64,000 nt of DNA from Olsenella_K absiana. GTDB taxonomy: Bacteria > Actinomycetota > Coriobacteriia > Coriobacteriales > Atopobiaceae. Below are positions 1 through 7,479 of this stretch, one piece after another. Position 1 is the stretch's first letter; the number at the start of each line of letters is the position of its first letter. Under the pieces are notes generated by a model, which was not told the origin of the DNA, searched no databases, and was given only the letters and a program-made list of their open reading frames with translations. The position numbers were made by a program, and so were the translations under genes. Location: assembly GCF_036408855.1 (NCBI RefSeq), contig NZ_JAZGJQ010000001.1:248001-312000 (forward strand), written 5' to 3'.

Positions 1-774
1 GAGCCTGGGGCTGAAGCGCTCCTTGCTCCGGGCGACCACCTCCGAGCACAGCGCGACGTCCTTGCCGCCCGGAAGCGAGATTGCTCCGACGGGGCAGCGG
101 GCGACGCAGGCGCCGCACCTGGTGCAGTAGGCGAAGGGGTCCTCGCCGTAGGGGCGCTCGGTCGGCTCCAGGCGCGCGTCCGTCACGACGCTCGAGAGGC
201 GCATCGCCTTGCCCGCGGGCGTGATGAGGTGGGCGGAGAGGTCGAAGGTGCCCATGCCCGCGACGAAGGCGACGTGTCGCTCGGACCAGCGGCTCACGTA
301 GAGCGGCGCCCCGGGGGCGCGCCGGTCCTGGCGCACGGCCTCGAAGTCGGGGCTCTGCGAGGGCGCGACGGCGGAAAAGCCCCGCTCCTCGAGCCAGCCC
401 ACGAGCAGGCGGGTCGTCTCGGCTATGAACTGCTGCCCCTCGATGCGGGCGTGGAGCCAGAGGTCGGAGGGCCTCTCGAGGTCGTCGACGTTGCTCCGGC
501 ACACCTCGTCCGACATGGGGAAGCACACGGAGACGACGCTCCTTGCTCCGGGCAACCACTCGGAGGGGAGCCTGAACTTGGGGCCCAGCACGCGCTCGTC
601 GTCGCGGATGCGCCGGAAGAGGGGGTCGTCGGCGGCGGCGCAGCGCACGAGCGGCCGCTTGAAGTACGTGGTGCCCACCAGGGCCTGGTCGAGCGCATAG
701 GACCCCTGCACCCGGTTTCCCTCCGCCGACTCGACGTAGTCGCCCAGTAGCGACTCGATCTCCCTCACGTCCAT
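1..774 (-). CDS. 4Fe-4S binding protein, epoxyqueuosine-reductase-like (partial)
   Basis: The gene runs off the left edge; 258 residues are visible from the ATG at 774. An N-terminal region without recognisable motifs leads into a Gly-Met-Gly-Thr-Phe-Gly/Asp-Leu-Ser stretch and Leu-Ser-Ser-Val-Val-Thr-Asp (about residues 173-199), which resembles the substrate-binding part of QueG/COG1600 proteins. A 4Fe-4S motif follows: Cys217, Cys220, Cys223, Cys227-Pro, with a further Cys at 243. QueG reduces epoxyqueuosine in tRNA with a cobalamin cofactor, but related Fe-S proteins of unknown role share this layout, so the substrate is not settled. The gene is monocistronic as far as seen; a short dyad lies upstream at 805-820. 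Confidence 0.75.
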   Translation of the reverse strand, partial: MDVREIESLLGDYVESAEGNRVQGSYALDQALVGTTYFKRPLVRCAAADDPLFRRIRDDERVLGPKFRLPSEWLPGARSVVSVCFPMSDEVCRSNVDDLERPSDLWLHARIEGQQFIAETTRLLVGWLEERGFSAVAPSQSPDFEAVRQDRRAPGAPLYVSRWSERHVAFVAGMGTFDLSAHLITPAGKAMRLSSVVTDARLEPTERPYGEDPFAYCTRCGACVARCPVGAISLPGGKDVALCSEVVARSKERFSPRL

Positions 775-804
775 GGCCCGTCCAATCGTCGCCTCGGGGT
801 ACGC

Positions 805-820
805 ACCCTGGCACCAGGGT
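805..820. promoter_or_regulatory. Short perfect dyad upstream of the Fe-S protein gene
   Basis: ACCCTGG-CA-CCAGGGT is a perfect 7-bp inverted repeat with a 2-nt centre, 31 bp upstream of the minus-strand start at 774. Its position fits an operator or a 5'-UTR hairpin. No regulator is identified. Confidence 0.3.
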
Positions 821-937
821 AGCCGACGGGAGGGCGGGGGGAGGGGAGAAGGACGGCGGTGGCGCGGGCGGGCGTGCGTGCGGTCGGGGAAGGCGGGTGC
901 GGCCCCGGCCGTGGCTTGCGGCAGGCCGCGGTGCCGC

Positions 938-1552
938 TCACGCGCCGATGCCGCGGTTCCTGTTGTAGCCGCTCCCGTAGGCGTCGTAGCGCTCGATGGC
1001 GTCGCGCTCGAGGTCGTCGAGGCTTTGGTACCCGCTGCCCTCGAGCCTGAGCGTCCGGATCCGGAACTCGTCCCCGTAGCGCCAGTCCGCGTAGACGTCG
1101 CCGTTGCCGCGCCCGGAGAAGTGCTGCAGGAGCCGCGAGAGGACCCGCCTGCCCTGCCCGACGTAGTAGCGGTCCCGCGTCGTGTTGTGTAGGACGTAGA
1201 TGCCCGGGAAGTCGCCCGCGCGGATGAGGTCGTTGTGCCGGTCCAGGAACTGCTCGGGGGTCATGGACTCCGAGCCCGAGGCGAGCCGGTCGATCCGGGC
1301 GGCGAGGCGCCAGTCGCGCCAGCCACGGGCGAGCGAGCGGACGACGAAGGCTGCGAAGAGCGCGGCGAGGGCCCAGACCGCGACCCGGGGCGCGCGCTCG
1401 AGCGCGCTCGCGACGAGGGGGCGGACCCGCGCGCCCGACCCGCCGGCGCCCGCCGCCACGAGGGCGAGGAGCGCGACGAAGACGAGGAGCCGGGCGAGCG
1501 CCGTCCTCGCGGCGTGGCGGCGCACGCGCCGCCTGTGCGCTAGTGAGCCCAT
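938..1552 (-). CDS. Membrane-anchored GIY-YIG domain protein
   Basis: A 204-residue protein with a basic N-terminus (residues 5-17), two hydrophobic segments (about 19-37 and 57-73) and a C-terminal GIY-YIG-like fold. Visible nuclease signatures are Gly-Ile-Tyr at 117-119, Tyr-Tyr-Val-Gly at 129-132, an Arg (Arg140) in the following helix and acidic residues at 182-187. The GIY-YIG family includes homing endonucleases, UvrC and the SLX1 type; a nuclease domain tethered to the membrane is unusual, and the domain here may bind or cut nucleic acid at the inner face of the membrane. ATG at 1552 follows an AAGGAC-like ribosome site. The gene stands alone. The domain call is fairly firm; catalytic activity is inferred. 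Confidence 0.72.
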   Translation of the reverse strand: MGSLAHRRRVRRHAARTALARLLVFVALLALVAAGAGGSGARVRPLVASALERAPRVAVWALAALFAAFVVRSLARGWRDWRLAARIDRLASGSESMTPEQFLDRHNDLIRAGDFPGIYVLHNTTRDRYYVGQGRRVLSRLLQHFSGRGNGDVYADWRYGDEFRIRTLRLEGSGYQSLDDLERDAIERYDAYGSGYNRNRGIGA

Positions 1553-1793
1553 GTCCTTGTCGCCCGCCCCCTACAGAAGCCCTGAGCCGTGGTGTCGCGC
1601 GGCAAGGGGCCGCGCCTCCAGGTCAACTCTAGCCGACGGCGTCGCGCCGTAGCCTCACACGTCGCGTCTCCATCGCTTGCAGACGCGCGGGGGAAGTCTA
1701 GACTGGCGTGGTGCCGCGTACGTGCGGCACCCGGCGCCGCCGGCAGGGGACTCGCCCTTGCGCGCACGCCGGCCATGGGGGGGAGGAGCGGCG

Positions 1794-2570
1794 ATGCCGA
1801 CGTTTCTGAACGAGGGGTGCGTGTTCGGGCCTGTGCTGAGCAGGAGGCTGGGGCTCTCGCTGGGGGTCAACCTCAACGCCTCGGACGGGAAGCGCTGCAC
1901 CTTCGACTGCCTCTACTGCGAGAACGGCCTCAACGAGCAGCGGCGCACGACCACCCCGCTGCCGACCTGCGCCCAGATCGGCGCGGCCCTCGAGGCGCGG
2001 CTCTCCGAGATGGCGGGGGAGGGCCGCCTGCCCGACGTCATCACCCTCGCGTGCAACGGCGAGCCGACGCTGAACCCCGAGTTCTGCGAGGTGGTGGACG
2101 TCGCGTGCGCCCTGAGGGACCGCTTCGCGCCCTCCTCCAGGATCGCCGTGCTCTCAAACGCCACGATGGCGGACAGGCCGAGGGTCCACGCCGCGCTCGA
2201 GCGGGTGGACGACAACATCCTGAAGCTCGACACGGTGGACGCCGCCTACGTCCGCCTGCTGGACCGGCCGCAGGTGCCCTACGACGTGGGGCGCGTCGTC
2301 GAGACGCTGGCGTCCTTCCACGGGCACGTGATCGTACAGACGATCTTCGTCACGGGGAGCGTGGGCGGGTTCGACCTCGACAACACGAAGGAGCGCTACG
2401 TCGCGCCCTGGCTCGAGGCGCTCCGGCGGATAGGGCCCGAGGCCGTCACGGTCTACACCGTCGCCCGCGACGTGCCTGTGGCAGGCGTCGAGAAGGCGCC
2501 GCGCGAGGCAATCGACGCGATCTGCGCTCGGGTGCGCGCCCTCGGGATCGCCTGCACCGCCGCGTACTAG
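1794..2570 (+). CDS. Radical SAM Fe-S oxidoreductase (COG0731-like)
   Basis: A 258-residue protein with the radical SAM triad Cys35-x3-Cys39-x2-Cys42 (CTFDCLYC), followed by a Gly-Glu-Pro-Thr-Leu-Asn-Pro stretch typical of the SAM-binding barrel in COG0731-type proteins. It lacks an obvious second Fe-S domain. The enzyme should reductively cleave S-adenosylmethionine to a 5'-deoxyadenosyl radical; the substrate is unknown. I chose the ATG at 1794 because GGGGGGGAGGAG lies just upstream and family members start close to the PTFLNEGCVFGPVLSRRLG block. Longer in-frame starts exist upstream but have no support. A very strong hairpin follows the stop codon. Confidence 0.85.
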   Translation: MPTFLNEGCVFGPVLSRRLGLSLGVNLNASDGKRCTFDCLYCENGLNEQRRTTTPLPTCAQIGAALEARLSEMAGEGRLPDVITLACNGEPTLNPEFCEVVDVACALRDRFAPSSRIAVLSNATMADRPRVHAALERVDDNILKLDTVDAAYVRLLDRPQVPYDVGRVVETLASFHGHVIVQTIFVTGSVGGFDLDNTKERYVAPWLEALRRIGPEAVTVYTVARDVPVAGVEKAPREAIDAICARVRALGIACTAAY

Positions 2571-2579
2571 CGCCGGTAC

Positions 2580-2634
2580 GCGGCGTGGGGCGCAGGGCGT
2601 CGGCCCCGGAGCTGCGCCCTGCGCCCCACGCCGC
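2580..2634. terminator. Long perfect hairpin, likely bidirectional terminator
   Basis: A 20-bp perfect stem (2580-2599 paired with 2615-2634) around a 15-nt loop fills the gap between two converging genes (ends at 2570 and 2637). There is no U tract on either strand, but placement and stem strength fit a shared terminator. Confidence 0.75.
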
Positions 2635-2636
2635 CT

Positions 2637-2933
2637 CTAGCAGCAGTCCGCGCCCGCCGCGGCGCCGTCGTTCTCGGCGAGGGCGACGAGGGCGTCCGCC
2701 AGCTGGCGCAGCGCCTCGCGGTCGGCGGTGTAGTGGACCCACTTGCCCTCCTTGCGCGTCCTCACGAGCCCGGCGCGCGCCAGGATCGAGAGGTGGTGCG
2801 AGAGGGTGGACTGCGTCACGTCGACCTTGTCCGCGAGGTGGCAGGCGCAGACGTCGTCGTGGGACGCTATGGCGAGGAGCAGGGCGAGGCGCTTCTCGTC
2901 TCCGAGCGCCTTGAAGGACTCTGCTAGGTTCAT
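2637..2933 (-). CDS. ArsR/SmtB-family metal-responsive repressor
   Basis: A 98-residue winged-helix protein. Residues 28-32 (Val-Cys-Ala-Cys-His) match the Cys-x-Cys metal-sensing signature of ArsR-type regulators, in the helix just before the recognition helix (about 38-52, with Ser-Thr-Leu-Ser-His-His). A Cys-Cys pair ends the protein (97-98) and may add metal ligands. It is the last gene of the operon with the permease, small thioredoxin and G3E GTPase and is probably the regulator of that operon; a family-type dyad lies upstream of the first gene at 5339-5356. Such proteins leave DNA upon binding As(III), Cd, Zn or similar ions; the inducer here is not shown. GGAGGAA precedes the ATG. Confidence 0.88.
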   Translation of the reverse strand: MNLAESFKALGDEKRLALLLAIASHDDVCACHLADKVDVTQSTLSHHLSILARAGLVRTRKEGKWVHYTADREALRQLADALVALAENDGAAAGADCC

Positions 2934-2993
2934 GCTTCCTCCAATCGGGCGGGCCGGGGCGCCACGGGCCGGGCGCGGGCGGTGCCGCCCATC

Positions 2994-4007
2994 CTACGCC
3001 ACGAGCGGCTGAAGGGCGTTGAACGCGAAGCCGCTGAGCATCATGCCGACGAGGCAGATGGCGACGAACGTCCAGAGCAGGCGGGGCTTGACGGCGCGGG
3101 AGAGCATCGTGAGCGAGGGGATGGAAAGGGTGGTGACGCTCATCATGAACGCCAGCACCGTGCCGAGGCCCGCCCCCTTGCCGAAGAGGGCCTCGGCGAT
3201 GGGGATCGTGCCGAAGACGTCTGCGTAGACGGGCGCCCCGACGAGCGTGGCGAGGGGGACGGCGAGCGGGTTGTCTCCGCCGAGGGTCGCCAGCACGAGC
3301 CCCTCGGGGATCCAGTTGTGGATGATCGCGCCGACGCCCACGCCGAGAAGGACGTAGGGCCCCACCTTGCGGAGGGTGGAGGCGACCTCGCCCGCGGCGT
3401 AGCGGGCGCGGTCGGCCCGGGTGAGCACGGGGGCGTCCACGTCGGCGGGCACCTCCCCGCGCACGAAGTCCGCGAGCTGGTCCTCCATGTGGAGGCGCTC
3501 GATGATGCCGCCGCCCGCGACGGCGACGAGCAGGCCGACGGCGGTGTAGGCGAGCGCGACCCCGGGCCCGAAGATGCTCATGATGAGCACGAGCGACCCG
3601 ACGTCCACCATCGGCGAGCTGATCAGGAACGAGAAGGTCACGCCGAGCGGCAGGCCGGCGCGCGTGAAGCCGATGAAGATGGGTATCGACGAGCAGCTGC
3701 AGAAGGGGGTCACCGTGCCCAGCAGCGCACCGACGACGTTGCCGCCGAGGCCCTTGAACCTCCCCATGATCTTGCGGCTGCGCTCGGGCGGGAAGTAGCT
3801 CTCGACCCAGCTCACGAGGAAGATGAGGGCGCAGAGCAGGATCGTGATCTTCAGCGTGTCGTAGACGAAGAAGTGCGCGGTCGCGCCCCAGCGCGACCCT
3901 ACGTCGACGCCGAGCGCCCCGAGGAGGGCGCCCGTGAGGTCCGAGAGCCACAGCATCTTGAGGAGCTGGTCCAGCACGAAGGAGCCGGCGGCCTCCAGTG
4001 CGGCCAT
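2994..4007 (-). CDS. Permease of the COG0701/DUF318 (ArsP-like) family
   Basis: A 337-residue integral membrane protein with about eight to ten hydrophobic segments and the family signature Pro-Phe-Cys-Ser-Cys-Ser-Ser around residues 101-107 (Cys103, Cys105). Members export organoarsenicals, or have been linked to copper/zinc efflux when paired with an ArsR regulator. A cytoplasmic loop with Glu-Asp-rich sequence (about 175-205) separates the two halves, consistent with an internal duplication. The start codon abuts the stop of the thioredoxin gene, so the two are translationally linked. Efflux of a metal or metalloid is the best inference; the exact substrate cannot be read from the sequence. 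Confidence 0.82.
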   Translation of the reverse strand: MAALEAAGSFVLDQLLKMLWLSDLTGALLGALGVDVGSRWGATAHFFVYDTLKITILLCALIFLVSWVESYFPPERSRKIMGRFKGLGGNVVGALLGTVTPFCSCSSIPIFIGFTRAGLPLGVTFSFLISSPMVDVGSLVLIMSIFGPGVALAYTAVGLLVAVAGGGIIERLHMEDQLADFVRGEVPADVDAPVLTRADRARYAAGEVASTLRKVGPYVLLGVGVGAIIHNWIPEGLVLATLGGDNPLAVPLATLVGAPVYADVFGTIPIAEALFGKGAGLGTVLAFMMSVTTLSIPSLTMLSRAVKPRLLWTFVAICLVGMMLSGFAFNALQPLVA

Positions 4008-4247
4008 CTACCTGCACCCCTCGAGGAGGCGCCTGGCCTCCTTGGGCTTGAGCACCCTGCCGGCCGAGACGACCCTGCCGTCGACCATCAGCGCGGGGGA
4101 CTGCATCACCCCGAGCCGCACGATCTCCACGAGGTCCTCGACCTTCTCGACCGTGGCGTCGAGGCCGAGGTCGGCGACCGTGCGCCCGACGGCGTCGTAC
4201 ATGGCGTCGCACTTGTCGCAGCCGGCGCCTATCACCTTGATGTCCAT
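4008..4247 (-). CDS. Small thioredoxin-family protein (TM0996/MTH895 type)
   Basis: A 79-residue redox protein with a Cys10-Asp-Lys-Cys13 active site at the start of the first helix and a cis-Pro segment (Gln-Ser-Pro-Ala-Leu-Met-Val-Asp-Gly) near residues 49-57. This short thioredoxin type is often encoded beside COG0701 permeases, where it may reduce the substrate or the permease cysteines. It lies directly upstream of the permease with no gap. Cytoplasmic; no signal sequence. Confidence 0.87.
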   Translation of the reverse strand: MDIKVIGAGCDKCDAMYDAVGRTVADLGLDATVEKVEDLVEIVRLGVMQSPALMVDGRVVSAGRVLKPKEARRLLEGCR

Positions 4248-4331
4248 GCTCTCCTCCTTCGAAGGGCCGCGCCGGGCCCGCCGGCACGCGTCTCGCCCGC
4301 CGGTCGTGGCCCGGCGCGGACGTCCTTCTCG

Positions 4332-5264
4332 CTAGTTGTGCAGGGTGACGGGCAGCCCCACGATCCTGTCCCAGTCGTCCTTGATCTGGCGGATCAGGCG
4401 TATGCCCACGCGCGATATGAACACGAGGTGGCTCGTGCCCTCGTCCGGGCAAGGCTTGTAGTCGATCCTGCCCGCCGCGACGTCGATCTGCTGCCAGCTG
4501 CCGTCCAGCTTGCCGAAGCCCTTGATGCGGTAGCAGCTCGGGGCGAGCGAGGCGAGGTAGGCGCTCATCCTCTCGCGGGGGACGTCGTCGAACTCGATGG
4601 AGAAGGTCTTGGGCTTGGTGTCGGCCGAGTTCGTCGTGTCCTCCGAGGGCGCCCACTCGTACGTGGAGAGGTCCTGGTCGAGGAGGGCGGGGTCGAGCCT
4701 GCCCTGGGACGTCTCGACGACGAGGCAGTGGGGGTTGAGCTCCCGCACCTGGCGCTTGACCTCCTCGATGCGCTCGGCGTCGACCAGGTCGCACTTGTTG
4801 ATCAGGGCGATGTTGCAGTGGACCACCTGGCGCACGACGGTCTCGAGCTCGGCGGCGTCGCCGAGGAAGGCGACGGCGTCGACGAGGCAGATGGTGCCGG
4901 CCAGCTCGTAGGGCGCGGAGGGGCGCAGGACGTCCACGGCCTCGAGCACCTCGGCGAGGTTGGAGGGGTCGGCGAGCCCCGAGCTCTCGACGAAGAGGCA
5001 GTCGAGGTCGTGGTCGCTCATCTCCGCCAGCGCCTGGACGAAGTTGAGCTTGAGGCAGGTGCAGAAGATGGAGCCGTTGTTGAGCTCGCGCATCTCGACG
5101 TTGCCGGCGCTCAGGATCTCCCCGTCGACGGAGATCTTGCCGAACTCGTTCTGGATGACGCCGACGCGCCTCCCCTCGAGGTGCTTGAGCGCGTCGAGCA
5201 GGAAGGTCGTCTTGCCCGACCCCAGGAACCCCGTGAGCACGTAGAGCTTGATCTTGCCGTCCAT
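4332..5264 (-). CDS. G3E-family GTPase (CobW/YjiA type), metal chaperone
   Basis: A 310-residue P-loop GTPase: Walker A Gly-Phe-Leu-Gly-Ser-Gly-Lys-Thr-Thr (12-20), Glu-Ser-Ser-Gly-Leu-Ala-Asp-Pro (93-100) as the switch region, and Asn-Lys-Cys-Asp (156-159) for guanine recognition, with a C-terminal CobW_C-like domain from about residue 215. The family metal motif is normally Cys-x-Cys-Cys; here residues 68-71 read Cys-Thr-Cys-Leu, so one ligand is missing. COG0523 proteins deliver zinc, cobalt, nickel or other ions. This is the first gene of the operon, with AAGGAGG before the ATG and two dyads upstream. It probably supplies or senses the metal handled by the downstream permease. Confidence 0.85.
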   Translation of the reverse strand: MDGKIKLYVLTGFLGSGKTTFLLDALKHLEGRRVGVIQNEFGKISVDGEILSAGNVEMRELNNGSIFCTCLKLNFVQALAEMSDHDLDCLFVESSGLADPSNLAEVLEAVDVLRPSAPYELAGTICLVDAVAFLGDAAELETVVRQVVHCNIALINKCDLVDAERIEEVKRQVRELNPHCLVVETSQGRLDPALLDQDLSTYEWAPSEDTTNSADTKPKTFSIEFDDVPRERMSAYLASLAPSCYRIKGFGKLDGSWQQIDVAAGRIDYKPCPDEGTSHLVFISRVGIRLIRQIKDDWDRIVGLPVTLHN

Positions 5265-5281
5265 CGTCCCTCCTTGGAACC

Positions 5282-5299
5282 GTCGCGGACGTCCGCGAC
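5282..5299. promoter_or_regulatory. 18-bp perfect palindrome in the 5' leader of the G3E GTPase operon
   Basis: GTCGCGGACGTCCGCGAC is fully self-complementary and lies 18-35 bp upstream of the operon start codon, between it and the ArsR-like dyad. It may be a second operator or an RNA hairpin that would occlude the leader. Confidence 0.5.
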
Positions 5300-5338
5300 C
5301 AGACTGACCCCGTTCGCCCCCGATTGTAATTCACATAT

Positions 5339-5356
5339 TCACATACGTCAATGTGA
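5339..5356. promoter_or_regulatory. Candidate ArsR operator
   Basis: TCACAT-N6-ATGTGA is a perfect dyad in an AT-rich patch, with an extra direct TCACAT copy at 5331-5336. The half-site length and AT-rich setting fit ArsR/SmtB operators, and the ArsR gene is the last gene of the operon it precedes. Assignment is by position and form only. Confidence 0.55.
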
Positions 5357-5415
5357 CGTGGAGCGCGGGGGCGAGCGGCCGCGTGGGGGCCGCGGCCGGC
5401 GCGGGGCGGGGGCGC

Positions 5416-6039
5416 CTAGGCGCCCGAGGCGCCAGGCAGCCTGCCCGCGTCGATCGCGCGCCTGACCGCCGCCTCGGCGCGCTCGATGGGAGATGTCCAG
5501 AGCGCCGGGGCGCCGTCGCCGGCGACGTATGCCGGCTCCTCCGAGCGGCGGGCGACGAGCGCCCACTCGTCGTCTCCGAGGACCTCGAGGGCGAGCGGGA
5601 TGAGGCCGTCGTCCTCGCGCTCGGCCACGAGGTCGATCGCGTCGCAGGCGCCTGCGAGCTGCTCGGCGGCCGACTCGAGGTTCGAGCCGCTCGGGCGCCC
5701 CTCCGCGCCGTCGAGGAGGGAGGAGGCCATCCACAGGCAGGTGCGGACGCGGTCGTCGTCCTCCTGCACCCGGCGCGGCAGGCTCGTCTCGCCGTGGTCG
5801 GCGAGGACGGGCACGAGCAGCTCCTCCTTGCGGCGATAGTGCAGGGACACCTTGGAGAGGAAGGCCAGGTCGTCCTTGAGCAGGTCGAGGAGCGTGGGGT
5901 CGAGCTCGTCGTCGGGCAGCTCCCGCGCCTGGCGGACGTGGTCCTGGGCGCGCACCACCATGCCGCTGAAGACGCGGTTCTCGCGCGCCATCACGCGGGC
6001 GGGGTGCCTCTCGTCGAGCTCGTCTGCGTCGCTTCCCAT
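5416..6039 (-). CDS. Hemerythrin-like (HHE, DUF438-related) protein
   Basis: A 207-residue helical protein. His12-Pro-x5-Glu-Asn-Arg (12-21), His34, His67-Tyr-x4-Glu-Glu (67-73) and Asp-His82 give the spacing expected for a hemerythrin-like di-iron site, and the block around residues 66-100 resembles the DUF438/HHE type in which a hemerythrin domain reads redox or oxygen state. It begins 6 nt after the stop of the cysteine desulfidase gene, so the two are cotranscribed. In this setting it could bind oxygen or sulfide/NO-derived species and guard the Fe-S desulfidase; that is inference. Cytoplasmic. Confidence 0.72.
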   Translation of the reverse strand: MGSDADELDERHPARVMARENRVFSGMVVRAQDHVRQARELPDDELDPTLLDLLKDDLAFLSKVSLHYRRKEELLVPVLADHGETSLPRRVQEDDDRVRTCLWMASSLLDGAEGRPSGSNLESAAEQLAGACDAIDLVAEREDDGLIPLALEVLGDDEWALVARRSEEPAYVAGDGAPALWTSPIERAEAAVRRAIDAGRLPGASGA

Positions 6040-6045
6040 GGGTTC

Positions 6046-7419
6046 CTAGCCTTCCTCTACGGACGCGGCGCCCGCGTCCTCGGGGCGGGACTTCTCGAGC
6101 ATGATCCCGAGGATCTCCTCGTCCGCCCTGAGCATGCCGGGGTCGCCGACCCTCGTCATGTTCTCGATGCACTGCTCGGGCGTCTCGGCGCAGATGCCGT
6201 CGCTCACGGGCAGCGCCACGCCGTGCGCCGCGAGGATGGCGCAGTTGAGCGCCGCAGCGCAGCCGGTCGACACCTTGAGCGCGCAGCCGACCTTGCCGCC
6301 GTCGCAGACCATGCCCGTCGTGGTGCCGGCCATGTTGCGGATGGCGTAGCCGACCTCCACGTCGCTCGCGCCGAGGAGCCACGCCATCGCGGCCGAGGCG
6401 GCCGTCGCCGAGGCCATGACGCAGGTGCAGACCGCCGCGAGCTTGCCGATGTGCAGGTTGACGTAGCGGTTGAGCAGGTGCGCGAAGGCGAGCGCCTGCG
6501 CCGTGCGCGCGCGGGAGGCGCCCACTTCGCGGGCGAGCTCGCTCACGGGCAGGATCACGACGAGGCCCTTCGTCCCCGCGCCGCTGCTGCTCATGCACGG
6601 CAGCATGCCGCCCCCGAGCCTGGCCTCGGTCGCCGACGCCACCCGGAGCATGCAACGCGCGAGGAGGCCGTCGCCGAGGAGGGGCGAGCCGAGCTCCTCG
6701 CCCATGGTGCGGGCGATCCCCACCCCCACGTCGTGGCTCGCGCCGAAGTCAGCGGCGGCCTCGTTCATCTCCACTCCGTCGAGCAGGAACTCGAGGTCCT
6801 GCTCGTCCGTCTGGCGCACGAGGTCGAGGATCTCTGCCACGCGCATCGAGCGCAGCCGCCCGAGGACGTCGCCGCCCGAGCTCGCGTCGCCTCCGGGCTC
6901 GGCCCGGAAGGTGACCTCGCCGTCCACGGTGCGCTCCACGACGTCGGTGTGGCCGCCGCGGATGGTCGTCGTCGCCACCCTGCCGCCGGCCTCCACCTCC
7001 GCGCGCACGAAGACGCCGCGCTCGCCCGCGTCGATGCCCACCCGGACGCGACCTTCGGCGCAGAGCCGCCCTGCCTGGCGGGAGACCTCCGGCGTGAGGC
7101 CGGCCAGGAGCTCGAGGCCGGGCGCGGGGTCGGCGAGCAGCGCGCCGAGGGCCGCCGCGGCGTCGAGGCCCACCCCGGGGTAGCCGGGGATTGAGACGGA
7201 CATCCCGTTCTTGTAGACGTTGGGGCTCACCGTGACCCTCACGGACCCCACCGGCGCGGCGGGGCGAGAGGGGCCTGTGCCCCCGGCCCCGTCCTGCGCC
7301 GCGGCCGCCGCCGCGGCCGCGTCGGCCGCGGCGAGCGCGACGCAGACCGGCTCCGTGCAGCCGACGGCGGGCACGACGTCTGCGTGCAGCAGGTCGAGCA
7401 TCTCTTTCCTGGTGATCAT
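6046..7419 (-). CDS. cyuA: L-cysteine desulfidase (CyuA/YhaM, UPF0597 family)
   Basis: A 457-residue protein of the serine dehydratase-alpha-like family. Ala-Val-Gly-Cys21-Thr-Glu-Pro near the N-terminus carries the first cluster cysteine, and the Ser-Ser-Ser-Gly-Ala-Gly-Thr-Lys-Gly block (about 280-290) and Cys-containing Cys-Thr-Cys and Cys-Asp-Gly-Gly-Lys-Val-Gly-Cys segments further on complete the expected [4Fe-4S] environment. The enzyme splits L-cysteine to pyruvate, ammonia and H2S. I prefer the ATG at 7419 over a GTG six bases upstream because AGGAGG (7425-7430) sits five bases before the ATG and overlaps the GTG. It lies upstream of the hemerythrin-like gene and just downstream of the flavoprotein gene. 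Confidence 0.85.
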   Translation of the reverse strand: MITRKEMLDLLHADVVPAVGCTEPVCVALAAADAAAAAAAAQDGAGGTGPSRPAAPVGSVRVTVSPNVYKNGMSVSIPGYPGVGLDAAAALGALLADPAPGLELLAGLTPEVSRQAGRLCAEGRVRVGIDAGERGVFVRAEVEAGGRVATTTIRGGHTDVVERTVDGEVTFRAEPGGDASSGGDVLGRLRSMRVAEILDLVRQTDEQDLEFLLDGVEMNEAAADFGASHDVGVGIARTMGEELGSPLLGDGLLARCMLRVASATEARLGGGMLPCMSSSGAGTKGLVVILPVSELAREVGASRARTAQALAFAHLLNRYVNLHIGKLAAVCTCVMASATAASAAMAWLLGASDVEVGYAIRNMAGTTTGMVCDGGKVGCALKVSTGCAAALNCAILAAHGVALPVSDGICAETPEQCIENMTRVGDPGMLRADEEILGIMLEKSRPEDAGAASVEEG

Positions 7420-7479
7420 GGGCACCTCCTAGGGGCCCCGGTGGCCGGGGCGGGTTCGCGTCCTTATCGAGAGGAGATT

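Noticed and set aside
2446..5334. A long Arg-rich open frame antiparallel in phase to the metal operon
   Set aside because: It is an out-of-frame reading of four clear genes with recognisable domains and ribosome sites.
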